Shown here one piece after another: positions 7,629 through 17,806 of a DNA stretch of 64,000 nt. Numbering within the stretch: the stretch's first letter is position 1; every line of letters starts with the position of its first letter. The position numbers and the translations under genes are program-made. The stretch covers positions 62,001-126,000 of the forward strand of contig FLQS01000045.1 of NCBI GenBank assembly GCA_900078375.1, in the 5' to 3' direction. Under the pieces are notes generated by a model, which saw nothing but the letters and a program-made list of their open reading frames with translations, ran no database searches and was not told the DNA's origin. The DNA is from an uncultured Mycobacterium sp. (GTDB lineage: Bacteria > Actinomycetota > Actinomycetes > Mycobacteriales > Mycobacteriaceae).

Positions 7629-9338
7629 TCAACAGCAAGTGTGCCGGGGTCGCTCGACCAGATGCGCATGCTGGCCGGGCTCGGTTCCGCCGACGGCGCG
7701 GGCGAACGTGGCCAGATCGATGCGCTCGCCGGACAGCCAGGTACCACCTACTTGGGCCTTGTCCGCCAGTTGGGCGGGATCGACCGCGTAGGGGTCGGCG
7801 GTCAGCTCGGTGAAATCGGCAAGCTTGCCGACCTCGAGCGATCCGATCATCTTGTCCCGGTGCAGCGTTCGGGCGGCGTCGATGGTGTGCGCGCGCAGCG
7901 CCTGGTCGAGGGTGATGCCCTGGTCGGCGCCATGGACTGTGCCGGCCCGGGTCCGCCGCGTGACCGCCGTCTGGATGTTGAGCACCGGCGTCGGCGGTGA
8001 CACCGAGCCATCGTTGTGCAGCGAGACCACCGCCCCGGAGGCCACCGCGTCGGCGAACGCACCCCACTGGCTGCCGTGTTCGTGGTCGAAGATCTGGCCG
8101 TCCAGCAGATCACCCCAGTAGTAGTACTGGAACGGCGCCATCGAGACATGGACGCCCAGCCGCGCGGCCCGGTCGAACTGCCGGCGGGTGCCCGCCCCGA
8201 GATGTTCCAGGCGCCAGCGATGGTCGGTGCCGATCAGGTCGTGCCGCACCAAGGCATCCTCGTAGGCGTCCAAGGCCAGCTCGATGGCCAGATCGCCGTT
8301 GGCGTGAAATGCCATCTGCCAACCGGTGGGAGCCGCCACGTCGAGGATCGCGTCGAGCTGGTCGCGGCTGTAGTTCATCGACTGCACCCCGCCGGCCACC
8401 GCGGGGTCGATGCCGGCGGTTCTGGTGGCCTCGGTGCTCAGGTACGGGAACGAGATCGCGATGTTGCCGATCCACGGCGAGCCGTCGGTCCAGAGTTTGA
8501 CACCCTGTTTGACCAGTAAAGTCTCTGCGGCGCTGAAGGTTTCGGCGTCATTGTAGGTGTCGGTGGTCGACATCTCCCACATGCTGACCCGCAGCGGGCA
8601 GGACGGTGCCGCGGCAAGCGCCTCGTAGGCGGCCTTGAGTTTCGGGTCATAGGTCATGTCCGAGGTCGACGTATAGCCGCCGCGGGCCATCCACGCGTAG
8701 TACTCGGCGGCGCTGACCAGCGGGTTACCCAGCTCGGCCAGGATCGGTCCGGCGACGGCGATCAACACCGGAGTCTCGAAGCCCTGGCCGTCGAGACTTC
8801 CGTCGGGGTTGCGGCTGAAATGACCCCCGACCGGTTCGGCCGGTGGAGTCACGTCCCAGCCGTAGCGCTTCATCACCGCGGTGTTGAAATACACGCCGTG
8901 CCCGGAGTTGTCGGTCACCACGGCGACCCGGCCGCCGAAGATGCGGTCGAGTTCGGGGGCCTTCGGTGACGGGCGCTTGTGCAGCAACGCGTCGAATCCG
9001 GCGAACAGCAGCGGTGTCTTCGGATCGGTATGGGTGATGGCGTCGGCGAAGATGGCCTCGACGTCCGACCAGGCCGGGGCATCCCACGGCGCGATGGAGC
9101 GAGCCGGTGGTTGGGTGGCCACCCCGCTCATCACCGGATGGCTATGCGGTTCAACAAGTCCCGGCAGCAAGGCGGCGACGCCGGTGTCGATCAGCTCCGC
9201 GTCGGGGTAATCCTCCCGGCACTCGGCGACCGAACCCACCGCCGCGATCCGGCCGTCCGACACCACGACGGCTTCCGCGCGCGGAAGCGCCGGATCCATC
9301 GTGATCACGGTCCCGGCCGTCAGAATCTTCGTCGACAT
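7629..9338 (-). CDS. Amidohydrolase 3 (YtcJ-like) metal-dependent hydrolase
   Basis: 569 residues, the usual length. The N-terminal strand segment TAGTVITMDPALPRAEAV and LPGLVEPHSHP (metal HxH) lead into a TIM barrel with FHANGDLAIELALDA, WRLEHLG and a late metal Asp in LHNDGSVSPP, ending with GKLADFTELTADP. Members hydrolyse amide-like bonds in exo-enzyme fashion; the substrate is unknown. A second, distinct member lies at 48526-50283. The two share the fold but not obvious close identity. Confidence 0.9.
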   Translation of the reverse strand: MSTKILTAGTVITMDPALPRAEAVVVSDGRIAAVGSVAECREDYPDAELIDTGVAALLPGLVEPHSHPVMSGVATQPPARSIAPWDAPAWSDVEAIFADAITHTDPKTPLLFAGFDALLHKRPSPKAPELDRIFGGRVAVVTDNSGHGVYFNTAVMKRYGWDVTPPAEPVGGHFSRNPDGSLDGQGFETPVLIAVAGPILAELGNPLVSAAEYYAWMARGGYTSTSDMTYDPKLKAAYEALAAAPSCPLRVSMWEMSTTDTYNDAETFSAAETLLVKQGVKLWTDGSPWIGNIAISFPYLSTEATRTAGIDPAVAGGVQSMNYSRDQLDAILDVAAPTGWQMAFHANGDLAIELALDAYEDALVRHDLIGTDHRWRLEHLGAGTRRQFDRAARLGVHVSMAPFQYYYWGDLLDGQIFDHEHGSQWGAFADAVASGAVVSLHNDGSVSPPTPVLNIQTAVTRRTRAGTVHGADQGITLDQALRAHTIDAARTLHRDKMIGSLEVGKLADFTELTADPYAVDPAQLADKAQVGGTWLSGERIDLATFARAVGGTEPGQHAHLVERPRHTCC

Positions 9339-9365
9339 GTTCCCCCTCGCAACGACTGCGGTGTG

Positions 9366-10181
9366 TCAGACAATCCGCTGTCCCCGGCGGGCCCTGGCCC
9401 GCATGTCCCACAGATACAGCTGATAGCCGAAGATCCACGCTTGGTGCGGGATCAGCTTGTCGGCCAACCGCAGCGCGGCGAGCAGCCAATCGAACCGGCG
9501 TTGCTGCTCGGCGCCCCACGGCAGGCGCATCATCGAGCGGAACTCGGGCGGCAGGAAGCCAGTGGTCGCGAACAAGTTGAACCGTCCCAGCGTCGCGCGC
9601 ACCGGCCAGGGCATGAAAGCCATGGCCGCAACGCCTTTGAGGTGCTCGCGCACCGGCGGGTCGATCGTCAGGTCGTCCAGGGACCGTTTCCAGTACTCAT
9701 CGAAGGCCGCACGGTCGGTCGGCCACATGCTCTCCCGCACCTGAAGTGTGGTGCCAAGACGGCTGGCGTCGGCGTACACCGCATCGGCCGCGGCGTCATC
9801 GAGAGGGCCGTAGAGGAACTCGTGTTGGTCGACGTAGTAGCGGTACAGGCAGGCCGCCACCCACAATTGCAGCTGCGGATCGAAGGCTCGATAGGACACC
9901 GGGCTGGCCGGCGTCGAGCGGACCTGCGCATGGGCGGTGTCCACCGCGGAGCGGATCAGGGCGCGGTCGGCGTCGGTGCCGATCGTGGCCGCGGCCAGAT
10001 AGGTGCCGGTGGTGCGCGCGCGCTTGATCGGATGCTGGTAGACGTTGCCGCTGTCCACCGGGCTCTCGAGGACGCCGTAACCGACACCGGGATGGGCCAG
10101 CTGCATGATCACGTTGGCCGCCGGAGCCAGCGCCGCGGCCGGATTGAGCAGGTCGGAGACCCGCTTGGGGTGACGCATCAT
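9366..10181 (-). CDS. Oxygenase MpaB-family protein (DUF2236)
   Basis: 271 residues from ATG at 10181 ([10 protein letters not shown]). The MpaB/latex-clearing-like fold is indicated by the N-terminal [11 protein letters not shown], the RARTTGTYL segment, the histidine-containing [11 protein letters not shown] and the C-terminal [10 protein letters not shown]. The family binds haem b and includes polyketide-cyclising and rubber-cleaving oxygenases. The position beside cobD matches H37Rv Rv2237. The much longer open frame upstream is antisense to cobD and is not used. Confidence 0.85.
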   Translation of the reverse strand: MMRHPKRVSDLLNPAAALAPAANVIMQLAHPGVGYGVLESPVDSGNVYQHPIKRARTTGTYLAAATIGTDADRALIRSAVDTAHAQVRSTPASPVSYRAFDPQLQLWVAACLYRYYVDQHEFLYGPLDDAAADAVYADASRLGTTLQVRESMWPTDRAAFDEYWKRSLDDLTIDPPVREHLKGVAAMAFMPWPVRATLGRFNLFATTGFLPPEFRSMMRLPWGAEQQRRFDWLLAALRLADKLIPHQAWIFGYQLYLWDMRARARRGQRIV

Positions 10182-10226
10182 TGCGGCCTCATTTTGGCAG
10201 TACACCACGTGTGAGAGAGTGCCGGG

Positions 10227-11189
10227 GTGTTTGCGCGCAGACGGTGGCGGGGTGTCGGCATCCTCGCGGCCCAGGTGGCCGATGTGGCACTCGGTGATCC
10301 GGTACGTGGTCATCCCGTCGCGGGGTTCGGTTGGTGTGCAGCCGCACTCGAAAAGCTGACGTACCGCGACAGCCGGGCTGCCGGTGCGCTGCATACCGGT
10401 GTGCTGCTGGGTGGGCTTGCCGTTGCGGGTGCGCTGGCGCAGCGCGGCGCTCGGGGCCCTGGACTGGCGGCGGCGACGGCCTCGGCCACCTGGGCCGCGT
10501 TGGGCGGAACGACGCTGGGCCGCACCGGCGACCGGCTGGCTGATCTGCTGGCGGCCGGCGATATCGACGGCGCGAGGGCGCTGCTGCCGTCGCTGTGCGG
10601 CCGCGACCCGTCGGCGCTCGATGTCGACGGACTGGCCAGGGCGGCCCTGGAATCGGTGGCCGAGAACACCTCCGACGCGCATGTCGCGCCTCTGCTGTGG
10701 GCGGCGGTCGGGGGAGTGCCGGGCGTGATGGTGTATCGCGGCGTGAACACCTTGGACGCGATGATCGGGCACCGCTCCCCGCGTTACGCCCGGTTTGGTT
10801 GGGCAGCAGCACGTTTGGATGACGTTGCGAACTATGTGGCGGCCCGGGTGGGTGGCGTGCTGGTGGTGGTGTGCGCGCCGTTGGTCGGCGGTTCGCCGGC
10901 CGGCGCGCTGCGGGCCTGGCGTCGTGACGCGGCGCGGCACCCCAGCCCCAATGCCGGTGTGGTGGAGGCGACTTTCGCCGGGGCGCTGGGGGTGCGCCTC
11001 GGTGGCCCGACCCAGTATCACCATCAGCTGGAGATCCGTCCGCCCCTCGGAGACGGCGACATCCCCGGCATCGACGACCTGCGCCGTGCAGTGCGGCTGT
11101 CGCGGGCCGTTCAGGCTGCCGCGGCGGTGGTGGCGATCGGTCTTACTGTCGGCGGCCGTAGCGGTCGGCGAGCTTGTCCTCGACGGTGA
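10227..11189 (+). CDS. cobD: Adenosylcobinamide-phosphate synthase CobD/CbiB
   Basis: 320 residues from GTG at 10227. This membrane enzyme attaches the aminopropanol arm to adenosylcobyric acid in late cobalamin synthesis. The diagnostic core is present: [20 protein letters not shown] near the start, [32 protein letters not shown] near the middle, and [17 protein letters not shown]. The 3' end overlaps the convergent SURF1 gene by 47 bp; the last residues ([11 protein letters not shown]) are unusual and may reflect a stop displaced into that gene. Confidence 0.93.
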   Translation: MFARRRWRGVGILAAQVADVALGDPVRGHPVAGFGWCAAALEKLTYRDSRAAGALHTGVLLGGLAVAGALAQRGARGPGLAAATASATWAALGGTTLGRTGDRLADLLAAGDIDGARALLPSLCGRDPSALDVDGLARAALESVAENTSDAHVAPLLWAAVGGVPGVMVYRGVNTLDAMIGHRSPRYARFGWAAARLDDVANYVAARVGGVLVVVCAPLVGGSPAGALRAWRRDAARHPSPNAGVVEATFAGALGVRLGGPTQYHHQLEIRPPLGDGDIPGIDDLRRAVRLSRAVQAAAAVVAIGLTVGGRSGRRACPRR

Positions 11190-11964
11190 CCGGGGCGGAC
11201 GGCAGTTTCTCGGCGGCGGCCGCGGCCTCGCGGCGGCGGGCGCGGATCTCTGAATAGGCGAAGTAGCCCAGCCCGATCGGGGCCACGATGCCGAACGCGA
11301 TCCACTGAATGCCGTACGACAGGAACGGCCCAGGGTCCAGATGCGGCAGTTCGGCGACGCCGAGAATGCCCGGCTGGTTTTCGACCAGCTGCAGGTAGGA
11401 GCCCGCGACTGGGACCCCGGTGGCCGCTGTGACCTCGGCGGTGTCGATGGCGTAGACCTGCGTGAAGCCGTTCTCGCGGAACGGCGGCTTGTCGGCCGGC
11501 GCGGTCTCCGAATCCCGCAGTCGCGCGGTGATCGTCACCGTTCCGGTCGGTGCCGGCGTGATCTCGGGCACCTTGTTTCCCTGTATCGGAAGCACGTACC
11601 CCCGGTCGACGAGCACCGTCGGTCCGCCGTCGACGGTGAACGGCACCAGTACGTTGTAGGCGGGTGAGCCGCCGACCACCCGCAGCCGGGCCAGCACCTG
11701 AGCGGCAGGCACATAGTGCCCGGTGGCCGTCACCCGGCGCCACTGCGCATCGGGCGCCGACGAATCCTGATGCGGCAGAAGCGTTGTCACCGCAACCGGA
11801 TCCGCTTTCAGGGAGTTCTCGATCTGGGAGTTCTCCCGGTTGGTCTTCGTGTTCTTGCCCAGCTGCCACGGCGCCAGCACGGTGAAACACAGGTAGGCAA
11901 ACGCCACCACCACCAACGCCAGGGCCAGCCAGCCCGGGCGCAGCAGGAACGTCAACCGCTTCAT
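11143..11964 (-). CDS. SURF1-family cytochrome c oxidase assembly protein
   Basis: 273 residues with the SURF1 plan: an N-terminal membrane helix ([19 protein letters not shown]) followed by PWQLGKN, an external domain with [18 protein letters not shown] and QLVENQPG, and a second helix near residue 220 ([21 protein letters not shown]). SURF1 proteins help insert haem a into cytochrome oxidase. It starts immediately at the end of ptpA, in the order ptkA-ptpA-SURF1 as in H37Rv. Confidence 0.93.
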   Translation of the reverse strand: MKRLTFLLRPGWLALALVVVAFAYLCFTVLAPWQLGKNTKTNRENSQIENSLKADPVAVTTLLPHQDSSAPDAQWRRVTATGHYVPAAQVLARLRVVGGSPAYNVLVPFTVDGGPTVLVDRGYVLPIQGNKVPEITPAPTGTVTITARLRDSETAPADKPPFRENGFTQVYAIDTAEVTAATGVPVAGSYLQLVENQPGILGVAELPHLDPGPFLSYGIQWIAFGIVAPIGLGYFAYSEIRARRREAAAAAEKLPSAPVTVEDKLADRYGRRQ

Positions 11965-12461
11965 CAGCCGGTCAGACCTTCGCCGGCCAGCTGCTCGTCG
12001 ACCCAGGCGTGCAGGCCCGGCAGGGCCGCCGCGATCACCGTGAACGTCTCCTCGAAATCGTCGTGGCTCCCGTAATAGGGGTCCTCGACGTCGTCGGCGT
12101 GCTTACCCGACCGCGGGTCGAACGACCGCAGCAGCCGCACCCGGTCGGGTTCCACCCCGAGGTGGGTCAGCATCCGCACATGGTTGCGGCCCAGCGCGAT
12201 CACCAGGTCGGCCCCGAGGTGGTCGTCGCCCACCTCTGCTGCGGAGTGCTCGGTCGGATACCCGTGCCGGCGCAGCACGACGTTGGCGCGCTCGTCGGCG
12301 CCGTCCCCGACGTGCCAGTTGCCAGTGCCGGCGCTGGTCACCCGGACCAGGTGGGCAAGGCCGCGCTGGTCGATCTGGTGGGCGAACATCTTCTCGGCCA
12401 TCGGCGACCGGCAGATGTTGCCCGAGCACACGAACGTCACGTGAATCAGCTGACTAGACAC
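11964..12461 (-). CDS. ptpA: Low-molecular-weight protein tyrosine phosphatase PtpA
   Basis: 165 residues from GTG at 12461. The phosphate loop is CSGNICRSPMAE and the general acid lies in EDPYYG; SAGTGNWHVGDGADER and LLRSFDPRSG match M. tuberculosis PtpA closely. In that species PtpA is secreted into macrophages and blocks phagosome maturation; whether that applies here depends on the lifestyle of the organism. The start overlaps the ptkA stop by 8 bp (GTGTCTAG). The longer upstream frame lies within ptkA. Confidence 0.95.
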   Translation of the reverse strand: MSSQLIHVTFVCSGNICRSPMAEKMFAHQIDQRGLAHLVRVTSAGTGNWHVGDGADERANVVLRRHGYPTEHSAAEVGDDHLGADLVIALGRNHVRMLTHLGVEPDRVRLLRSFDPRSGKHADDVEDPYYGSHDDFEETFTVIAAALPGLHAWVDEQLAGEGLTG

Positions 12462-13125
12462 CGAGCACCTCGCGCAGCGCCGACACCGTCGGGACATGGG
12501 CCGCCGCGGCCTGGGCGGCATGCGGCTCGAGGAAGTCGGCTGCACCGTAACCCCAGCCCACCACGACCGTGTTGATGCCGTGCTCGGCGGCGCCCGCCAC
12601 GTCGTGGGCGCGATCACCGACCATCAGCACCCGCTCGGGCAGCGGATCCAGCTGGCTCAGCGCGTGCGCCACCACGTCGGCCTTGCTGGACCGTGTCCCG
12701 TCGACACTGGCGCCCGCGATCACGTCGAAGTACCCGGCCAGTTCGAAGTGCTCGAGAATTCGCCGGGCGGTCGGCTCGGCCTTGGAGGTGGCCACTGCCA
12801 GTCGCACTCCCGCCGCCCGCAGGTCGCCCAGCAGCTGCGGAATGCCGTCGAACAGGCTGTTCATCGCCCAGCCGCGACTGGTGTAGTCGGTGCGGTAGGC
12901 CGCGATCGCCTCGTCGGCGCGCTCGCCCAGACCCAGGCCGGTCAGCGTCACGTGCATCGGCGGGCCGACGATCCGGCCGACCAGGTCACCGGCGGGCACG
13001 TCGGCGCCGATCGTGGTCAACGCATGCCGGAAGCTGGCCACGATGCCGTCGGCCGAGTCGGTGAGGGTGCCGTCGAGATCGAAGATCACCAACTGGGGGC
13101 GGGTGTGGGAGGCCGTGCTGGTCAC
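12454..13125 (-). CDS. ptkA: HAD-superfamily protein, PtkA homologue
   Basis: 223 residues with all four HAD motifs: [19 protein letters not shown], a lysine in RSSKADVV and [14 protein letters not shown]. In M. tuberculosis the same gene sits upstream of ptpA and was reported to phosphorylate PtpA on tyrosine, although the fold is that of a phosphoglycolate-phosphatase-like hydrolase. The H37Rv protein has an extra N-terminal extension that is absent here. It is coupled to ptpA by an 8-bp overlap. Confidence 0.88.
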   Translation of the reverse strand: MTSTASHTRPQLVIFDLDGTLTDSADGIVASFRHALTTIGADVPAGDLVGRIVGPPMHVTLTGLGLGERADEAIAAYRTDYTSRGWAMNSLFDGIPQLLGDLRAAGVRLAVATSKAEPTARRILEHFELAGYFDVIAGASVDGTRSSKADVVAHALSQLDPLPERVLMVGDRAHDVAGAAEHGINTVVVGWGYGAADFLEPHAAQAAAAHVPTVSALREVLGV

Positions 13126-13183
13126 CGCTCCATTGTTGCCGATCGCCGCGCACTACTGTTCTTGGCGTGGTGGTGGTGAAGGT

Positions 13184-14314
13184 ATGAGCGTGAAACTGGC
13201 GGAGGTCATCGCCGTGCTCGACGCCGCCTACCCGCCTGGGCTGGCGCACAGCTGGGACTCCGTCGGGCTGGTGTGCGGCGACCCGGACGACGCCGTCGAC
13301 TCGGTGACGGTGGCCGTCGACGCCACCGCCGAGGTCGCGGCCACAGTCGGGCCCAGGGGGCTGCTGCTGGCCCACCATCCGCTGCTGTTGCGCGGGGTGG
13401 ACACGGTGGCGGCCAGCACCCCGAAGGGCGCGCTCATCCATCATTTGATCCGCGAGGGCGCCGCGCTGTTCACCGCCCACACCAACGCCGATTCGGCCAA
13501 CCCGGGGGTGTCTGATGCGCTGGCCGAGGTGCTCGGGTTGACGGTCGACGCCGTCCTCGACCCGGCCGCCGCCCAGGACACCGACAAATGGGTGATCTTC
13601 GTGCCCAGCGCTGACGCCGAGGCGGTCCGGACGGCCGTGTTCGCCGCCGGCGCGGGTCACGTCGGGGCCTACTCGCACTGCAGCTGGAGCGTCGCCGGCA
13701 CCGGTCAGTTCCTGCCTCTCGACGGCGCGTCACCGGCCATCGGCACGATCGGATCGGCGGAGCGGGTGAGCGAGGATCGCGTCGAGGTGGTGGCGCCGGC
13801 CCGGCTGCGCGCCCAGGTGCTGGCCGCGATCCGCGCGTCGCACCCGTACGAAGAGCCGGCGTTCGACGTGGTGTCGCTGGCCGCGTTGCCGGCCGGCGTG
13901 GGGATCGGACGGATCGGAACCGTGCCGCAACCGCTGCGGTTCGCCGACTTCGCCGCCCGGGTGGGCGCCGTGCTGCCGCAGACCACCTGGGGGGTGCGCG
14001 CCGCGGGTGACCCGGATGCCCCGGTGGCGCGGGTGGCGGTGTGTGGTGGTGCCGGCGATTCGCTGCTCGGTGCGGCGACTGCCGCGGGCGTGGACGCCTA
14101 CGTGACGGCCGACCTGCGTCACCATCCCGCCGACGAGCACCGGCGCGCCAGTGGCGTCGCCCTGGTCGACGTCGCACACTGGGCCAGCGAGTATCCGTGG
14201 TGCGGGCAAGCCGCCGCGCTGCTGCGGAGTCATTTCGGCGCGGCGCTGACGGTCGGTGTCTGCGACCTGCGCACCGACCCGTGGAATATCGATGTTTCGA
14301 AAGGCACGCAGTGA
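13184..14314 (+). CDS. Nif3-like dinuclear metal centre protein (Rv2230c-type)
   Basis: 376 residues from ATG at 13184, with GAAGG five bases upstream. Metal-binding motifs AHHPLLLRG and [12 protein letters not shown] occur in the first half and [11 protein letters not shown] near the end. The roughly 120-residue insert between ([16 protein letters not shown] to [10 protein letters not shown]) is the CutA/PII-like domain of long Nif3 proteins. The family has been annotated as GTP cyclohydrolase type 2 but its reaction is unsettled. It is the first gene of a coupled three-gene unit with the zinc-ribbon protein and RNase H. Confidence 0.92.
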   Translation: MSVKLAEVIAVLDAAYPPGLAHSWDSVGLVCGDPDDAVDSVTVAVDATAEVAATVGPRGLLLAHHPLLLRGVDTVAASTPKGALIHHLIREGAALFTAHTNADSANPGVSDALAEVLGLTVDAVLDPAAAQDTDKWVIFVPSADAEAVRTAVFAAGAGHVGAYSHCSWSVAGTGQFLPLDGASPAIGTIGSAERVSEDRVEVVAPARLRAQVLAAIRASHPYEEPAFDVVSLAALPAGVGIGRIGTVPQPLRFADFAARVGAVLPQTTWGVRAAGDPDAPVARVAVCGGAGDSLLGAATAAGVDAYVTADLRHHPADEHRRASGVALVDVAHWASEYPWCGQAAALLRSHFGAALTVGVCDLRTDPWNIDVSKGTQ

Positions 14315-15042
14315 AAGCTGAATTGGCACAGCAACGTTCGCTCCTGGAGCTGGCCGAGCTGGACGCCGAGCTGGCTCGGCTATCCCATCGGGCGGCCAAC
14401 TTGCCCGAGCAGCAGAGCTACGCCGCCGTGCAGGCTGATCACCGCGCGGCGTCCGACCGGCTGGCCGCACTGGCGATCGCGCTGGAGGATGTGGACGCCC
14501 AGGTGACGCGGTTCGAATCCGAGATTGATGGCGTGCGCCAGCGCGAGGACCGAGACCGCAAACTGCTCGATTCCGGCACCACCAATCCCAAACAGCTCGA
14601 GGAGCTCCAGCATGAATTGGGGACCCTGGAGCGCAGGCAGTCCAGCTTGGAGGATTCGCTGCTCGAGGTGATGGAGCGCCTCGAACAGCTGGGCGGCGAC
14701 CAGACCCGTGAAGTGGCGAAAATCGATGCGCTGCAGTCTGATCTGGCCGCTGCGGAGCGTGCCCGCGACGAGGCTGTCGCCGAGATCGAGCGGGTTCGTA
14801 GCGGTCAGGCGGCCCGTCGGGAGCAGATTGTCGCCTGGCTGGATTCGGGCCTGGTCCAGCTCTACGAACGGCAGCGGGCGGCGTCGGGCGCCGGTGCGGC
14901 ACGGCTGTTGGGCAAGCGATGCGGGGCATGCCGCATCGAGCTCGATCGCGGTGAGCTGGCGCGGATCTCGGCCGCGCCGGAAGATGACATCATCCGCTGC
15001 CCGGAGTGCCAGGCGATCCTGTTGCGTGTCGGCGGAGCATAG
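14311..15042 (+). CDS. Coiled-coil zinc-ribbon protein (Rv2229c-type)
   Basis: 243 residues from GTG at 14311, overlapping the Nif3 stop by 4 bp. About 180 residues of heptad-rich coiled coil ([17 protein letters not shown] onward) precede a C-terminal C4 zinc ribbon, CGACRIEL and CPECQ. The architecture resembles the CT398-type proteins, which are linked to flagellar and RNA functions in other bacteria; the mycobacterial role is not known. The conserved Nif3/zinc-ribbon/RNase H order argues for a shared process. Confidence 0.9.
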   Translation: MKAELAQQRSLLELAELDAELARLSHRAANLPEQQSYAAVQADHRAASDRLAALAIALEDVDAQVTRFESEIDGVRQREDRDRKLLDSGTTNPKQLEELQHELGTLERRQSSLEDSLLEVMERLEQLGGDQTREVAKIDALQSDLAAAERARDEAVAEIERVRSGQAARREQIVAWLDSGLVQLYERQRAASGAGAARLLGKRCGACRIELDRGELARISAAPEDDIIRCPECQAILLRVGGA

Positions 15043-15044
15043 CC

Positions 15045-16097
15045 GTGAAGGTGCTCATCGAGGCCGATGGCGGATCTCGCGGTAACCCCGGCCCGGCCGG
15101 CTACGGATGTGTCGTCTGGTCGGCCGACCACCAGAACGTGCTGGCCGAGCACGGCACGGCGATCGGGATCACCACCAACAATGTGGCTGAGTACCGCGGG
15201 CTGATCGCGGGGCTGGAGGAAGCCCGTCGTCTCGGCGCCAATGAGGTTGGCGTGTCGATGGATTCGAAGCTCGTGATCGAGCAGATGGCCGGGCGCTGGA
15301 AGGTCAAGCACCCCGCGATGGCCGAGTTGCACCAGCAGGCCCGCGCGCTGGCGTCGACGTTCGATTCGGTGACCTACGAGTGGATTCCGCGCGAGCGGAA
15401 CGCCTATGCCGACCGGCTGGCCAACGAGGCCATGGATGCTGAGGCGGTCGCGGTGCCGCCTGCGGTCTGGACGGGTAATCAGGGCACGCCGACTCGCTTG
15501 TTGTTGTTGCGGCACGGACAGACCGAGTTCTCCCGCGAGCGCCGCTATTCCGGCCGCGGCAACCCTGAGCTGACTGAGACCGGTCGCAGTCAGGCCGCCG
15601 CTGCAGCGCGTTACCTGGCCGAGCGTGGCGGCATCGACGCGGTGATCACCTCACCGCTGCAGCGTGCCTATGACACCGCGACGGCCGCGGCCACCGCACT
15701 CGGCCTGGACGTCACGGTCGACGACGATCTGATCGAGACGGATTTCGGTGCCTGGGAAGGGTTGACGTTCGGCGAGGCCCGCGAACGTGACCCGGACCTG
15801 CACGGGCACTGGCTGCGCGACACCAGCCTGCGCCCGCCGGACGGAGAGAGTTTCGACGATGTGCAGCAACGGGTTCAGCGGTTGCGTACGCGAATCCTTG
15901 CCGAGCATCCAGGCAAGGCGGTTCTGGTGGTCTCGCACGTGACGCCGATCAAGACGCTGCTGCGGCTGGCGCTGGACGCCGGCACCGGCGTCCTGCACCG
16001 GCTGCACCTTGACCTGGCGTCGCTGAGCATCGCGGAGTTCTATCCCGACGGCAACGCCTCGGTGCGGCTGGTGAATCAGACCTCGTATCTGGGCTGA
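15045..16097 (+). CDS. Bifunctional RNase HI / histidine phosphatase
   Basis: 350 residues from GTG at 15045, two bases after the zinc-ribbon stop. The N-terminal RNase H domain (about 1-135) shows EADGGSRGNPGPAGYG, the conserved Glu in NNVAEYRGL and the Asp in VSMDSKLV. The C-terminal phosphoglycerate-mutase-like domain (about 155-350) has LLRHGQTEFSRERRYSG with the catalytic RHG, and VSHVTPIK. In H37Rv the orthologue Rv2228c shows RNase H activity and its C-terminal domain acts as an alpha-ribazole-type phosphatase, linking it to cobalamin synthesis. Confidence 0.94.
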   Translation: MKVLIEADGGSRGNPGPAGYGCVVWSADHQNVLAEHGTAIGITTNNVAEYRGLIAGLEEARRLGANEVGVSMDSKLVIEQMAGRWKVKHPAMAELHQQARALASTFDSVTYEWIPRERNAYADRLANEAMDAEAVAVPPAVWTGNQGTPTRLLLLRHGQTEFSRERRYSGRGNPELTETGRSQAAAAARYLAERGGIDAVITSPLQRAYDTATAAATALGLDVTVDDDLIETDFGAWEGLTFGEARERDPDLHGHWLRDTSLRPPDGESFDDVQQRVQRLRTRILAEHPGKAVLVVSHVTPIKTLLRLALDAGTGVLHRLHLDLASLSIAEFYPDGNASVRLVNQTSYLG

Positions 16098-16100
16098 GCC

Positions 16101-16667
16101 CTACTGCCGCAGGTGAACCCGTTCACCGTGCGGGCCGAACAGGATGATGGCCTCCACCGGCCCGTCGACGGTGCCGAACCAGTGCGGCGTCCAGGTGCTG
16201 AACTCCACCGCCTCGCCCGGGTCGATGACGAAATTCTGCTCGCCCAGAATCAGTTGGAGGCGACCGGACAGCACGTAGAGCCACTCCTGGCCCTCGTGGG
16301 TGGGTAATTCGGCCGGCGGTGTGCGCCGCCGCGCGCTGATCCGGATCTTGAATGCCTGGGGGCCGGTCCCGGTGTGGCGGGTCAGCGGCCAGTAGGTGAC
16401 CAGGTGGCGGGTGTGCGATGGGGCGCGTACCCGGGGGTCGACGGTCTCCGGTGCACCGAGCAGCTCGTCGGTGCTGACCGACAACGCCGCAGCCAGCCTT
16501 GGCAGGTGGTCGAGGGCCAGCCGCCGCTTGCCCGACTCCAGCCGGCTCAGCGTCGACACGTCGACACCGGCCCGGGACGCGACATCCTCGAGGGTCAGGC
16601 CGAGCCGGCCGCGTAGTTCGCGCAGCCGCCTGCGCACCCTCAGATCAACATCGTCGTTTGCCTGCAT
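16101..16667 (-). CDS. XRE-family regulator with cupin sensor domain
   Basis: 188 residues from ATG at 16667. An N-terminal helix-turn-helix (LRVRRRLRELRGRLGLTL to VDVSTLSRLESGKR) is joined to a C-terminal cupin from about residue 105 (RRTPPAELPTHEGQEWLYVL, LILGEQNFVIDPGEAVEF, HWFGTVDG). Such proteins sense a small molecule and repress a neighbour. The divergent methyltransferase 46 bp away is the obvious target. Its stop is three bases from the stop of the RNase H gene. Confidence 0.9.
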   Translation of the reverse strand: MQANDDVDLRVRRRLRELRGRLGLTLEDVASRAGVDVSTLSRLESGKRRLALDHLPRLAAALSVSTDELLGAPETVDPRVRAPSHTRHLVTYWPLTRHTGTGPQAFKIRISARRRTPPAELPTHEGQEWLYVLSGRLQLILGEQNFVIDPGEAVEFSTWTPHWFGTVDGPVEAIILFGPHGERVHLRQ

Positions 16668-16713
16668 GGCAAAAGACCTTGCCACCAAGGCCTGGCGCCG
16701 GCAAGCTCGGGAC

Positions 16714-17334
16714 ATGGACACCGATCACCACACGCATTGGGAGACGCGCTACGCGGAGAAGCCGCGAATCTGGAGCGGACGACCCAATACCCGCCTCGCC
16801 GAGATCGTCGGCGGGCTGACCGGTTCACGCGCACTGGATTTGGGCTGCGGTGAGGGCGGTGACGCGATGTGGCTGGCCGAGCACGGCTGGCAGGTCGTGG
16901 CCGTCGACGTCTCCACCACCGCGCTGGCCCGCGCTGCCGAAGACGCCGAGTCCCGAGGAGTGCTGGGGCACATCGATTTCCAGCAACACGACCTGACCAA
17001 GACCTTGCCCGACGGGCCGTTCGATCTGGTGTCGGCGCACTTCTTCCACACCACTCTGGAGATGGACCGGCTCGCGATTCTTCGTCGCGCCGCCGCGACC
17101 GTGACGCCGGGGGGCACGCTGCTGATCGTCGACCACGGCGGCGCGCCGCCGTGGGCGCCCGAAGAGGTGCACCACCATGAATTCCCGCCCGCCGAGGAGG
17201 TACTGGCCGGCCTGGCTCTCGACGACACGCAGTGGGAGACGGTGCGGCTGGGCCCGGCCGAGCGCGACGCGCTCGGGCCCGACGGTCAGCAGGCCAGCAT
17301 CGTCGACAACGTGATCCAGCTACGGCGCAAATGA
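16714..17334 (+). CDS. Class I SAM-dependent methyltransferase
   Basis: 206 residues from ATG at 16714; an in-frame ATG at 16666 would add 16 residues and overlap the start of the divergent regulator. SAM-binding motif I is ALDLGCGEGGDAMWLAEHG, followed by the acidic VVAVDVS, a DFQQHDL post-motif and LLIVDHGG. A histidine pair in EEVHHHEFPP is notable. The substrate is unknown; the XRE-cupin regulator across the intergenic region may sense it. The 46-bp intergenic contains CCTTG-ccac-CAAGG (16677-16690), a possible operator. Confidence 0.9.
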   Translation: MDTDHHTHWETRYAEKPRIWSGRPNTRLAEIVGGLTGSRALDLGCGEGGDAMWLAEHGWQVVAVDVSTTALARAAEDAESRGVLGHIDFQQHDLTKTLPDGPFDLVSAHFFHTTLEMDRLAILRRAAATVTPGGTLLIVDHGGAPPWAPEEVHHHEFPPAEEVLAGLALDDTQWETVRLGPAERDALGPDGQQASIVDNVIQLRRK

Positions 17335-17378
17335 GCGCGTAGTCGCGGAAAACGGTGGACAAGCGCTACCTTGTTCAA

Positions 17379-17800
<422 letters not shown>

Positions 17801-17806
17801 TAACGC

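Noticed and set aside
11190-11240. Unusual Arg-rich C-terminus of CobD as a sign of frameshift
   Set aside because: The preceding core is complete and length is normal; overlap with the convergent SURF1 gene explains the odd tail.
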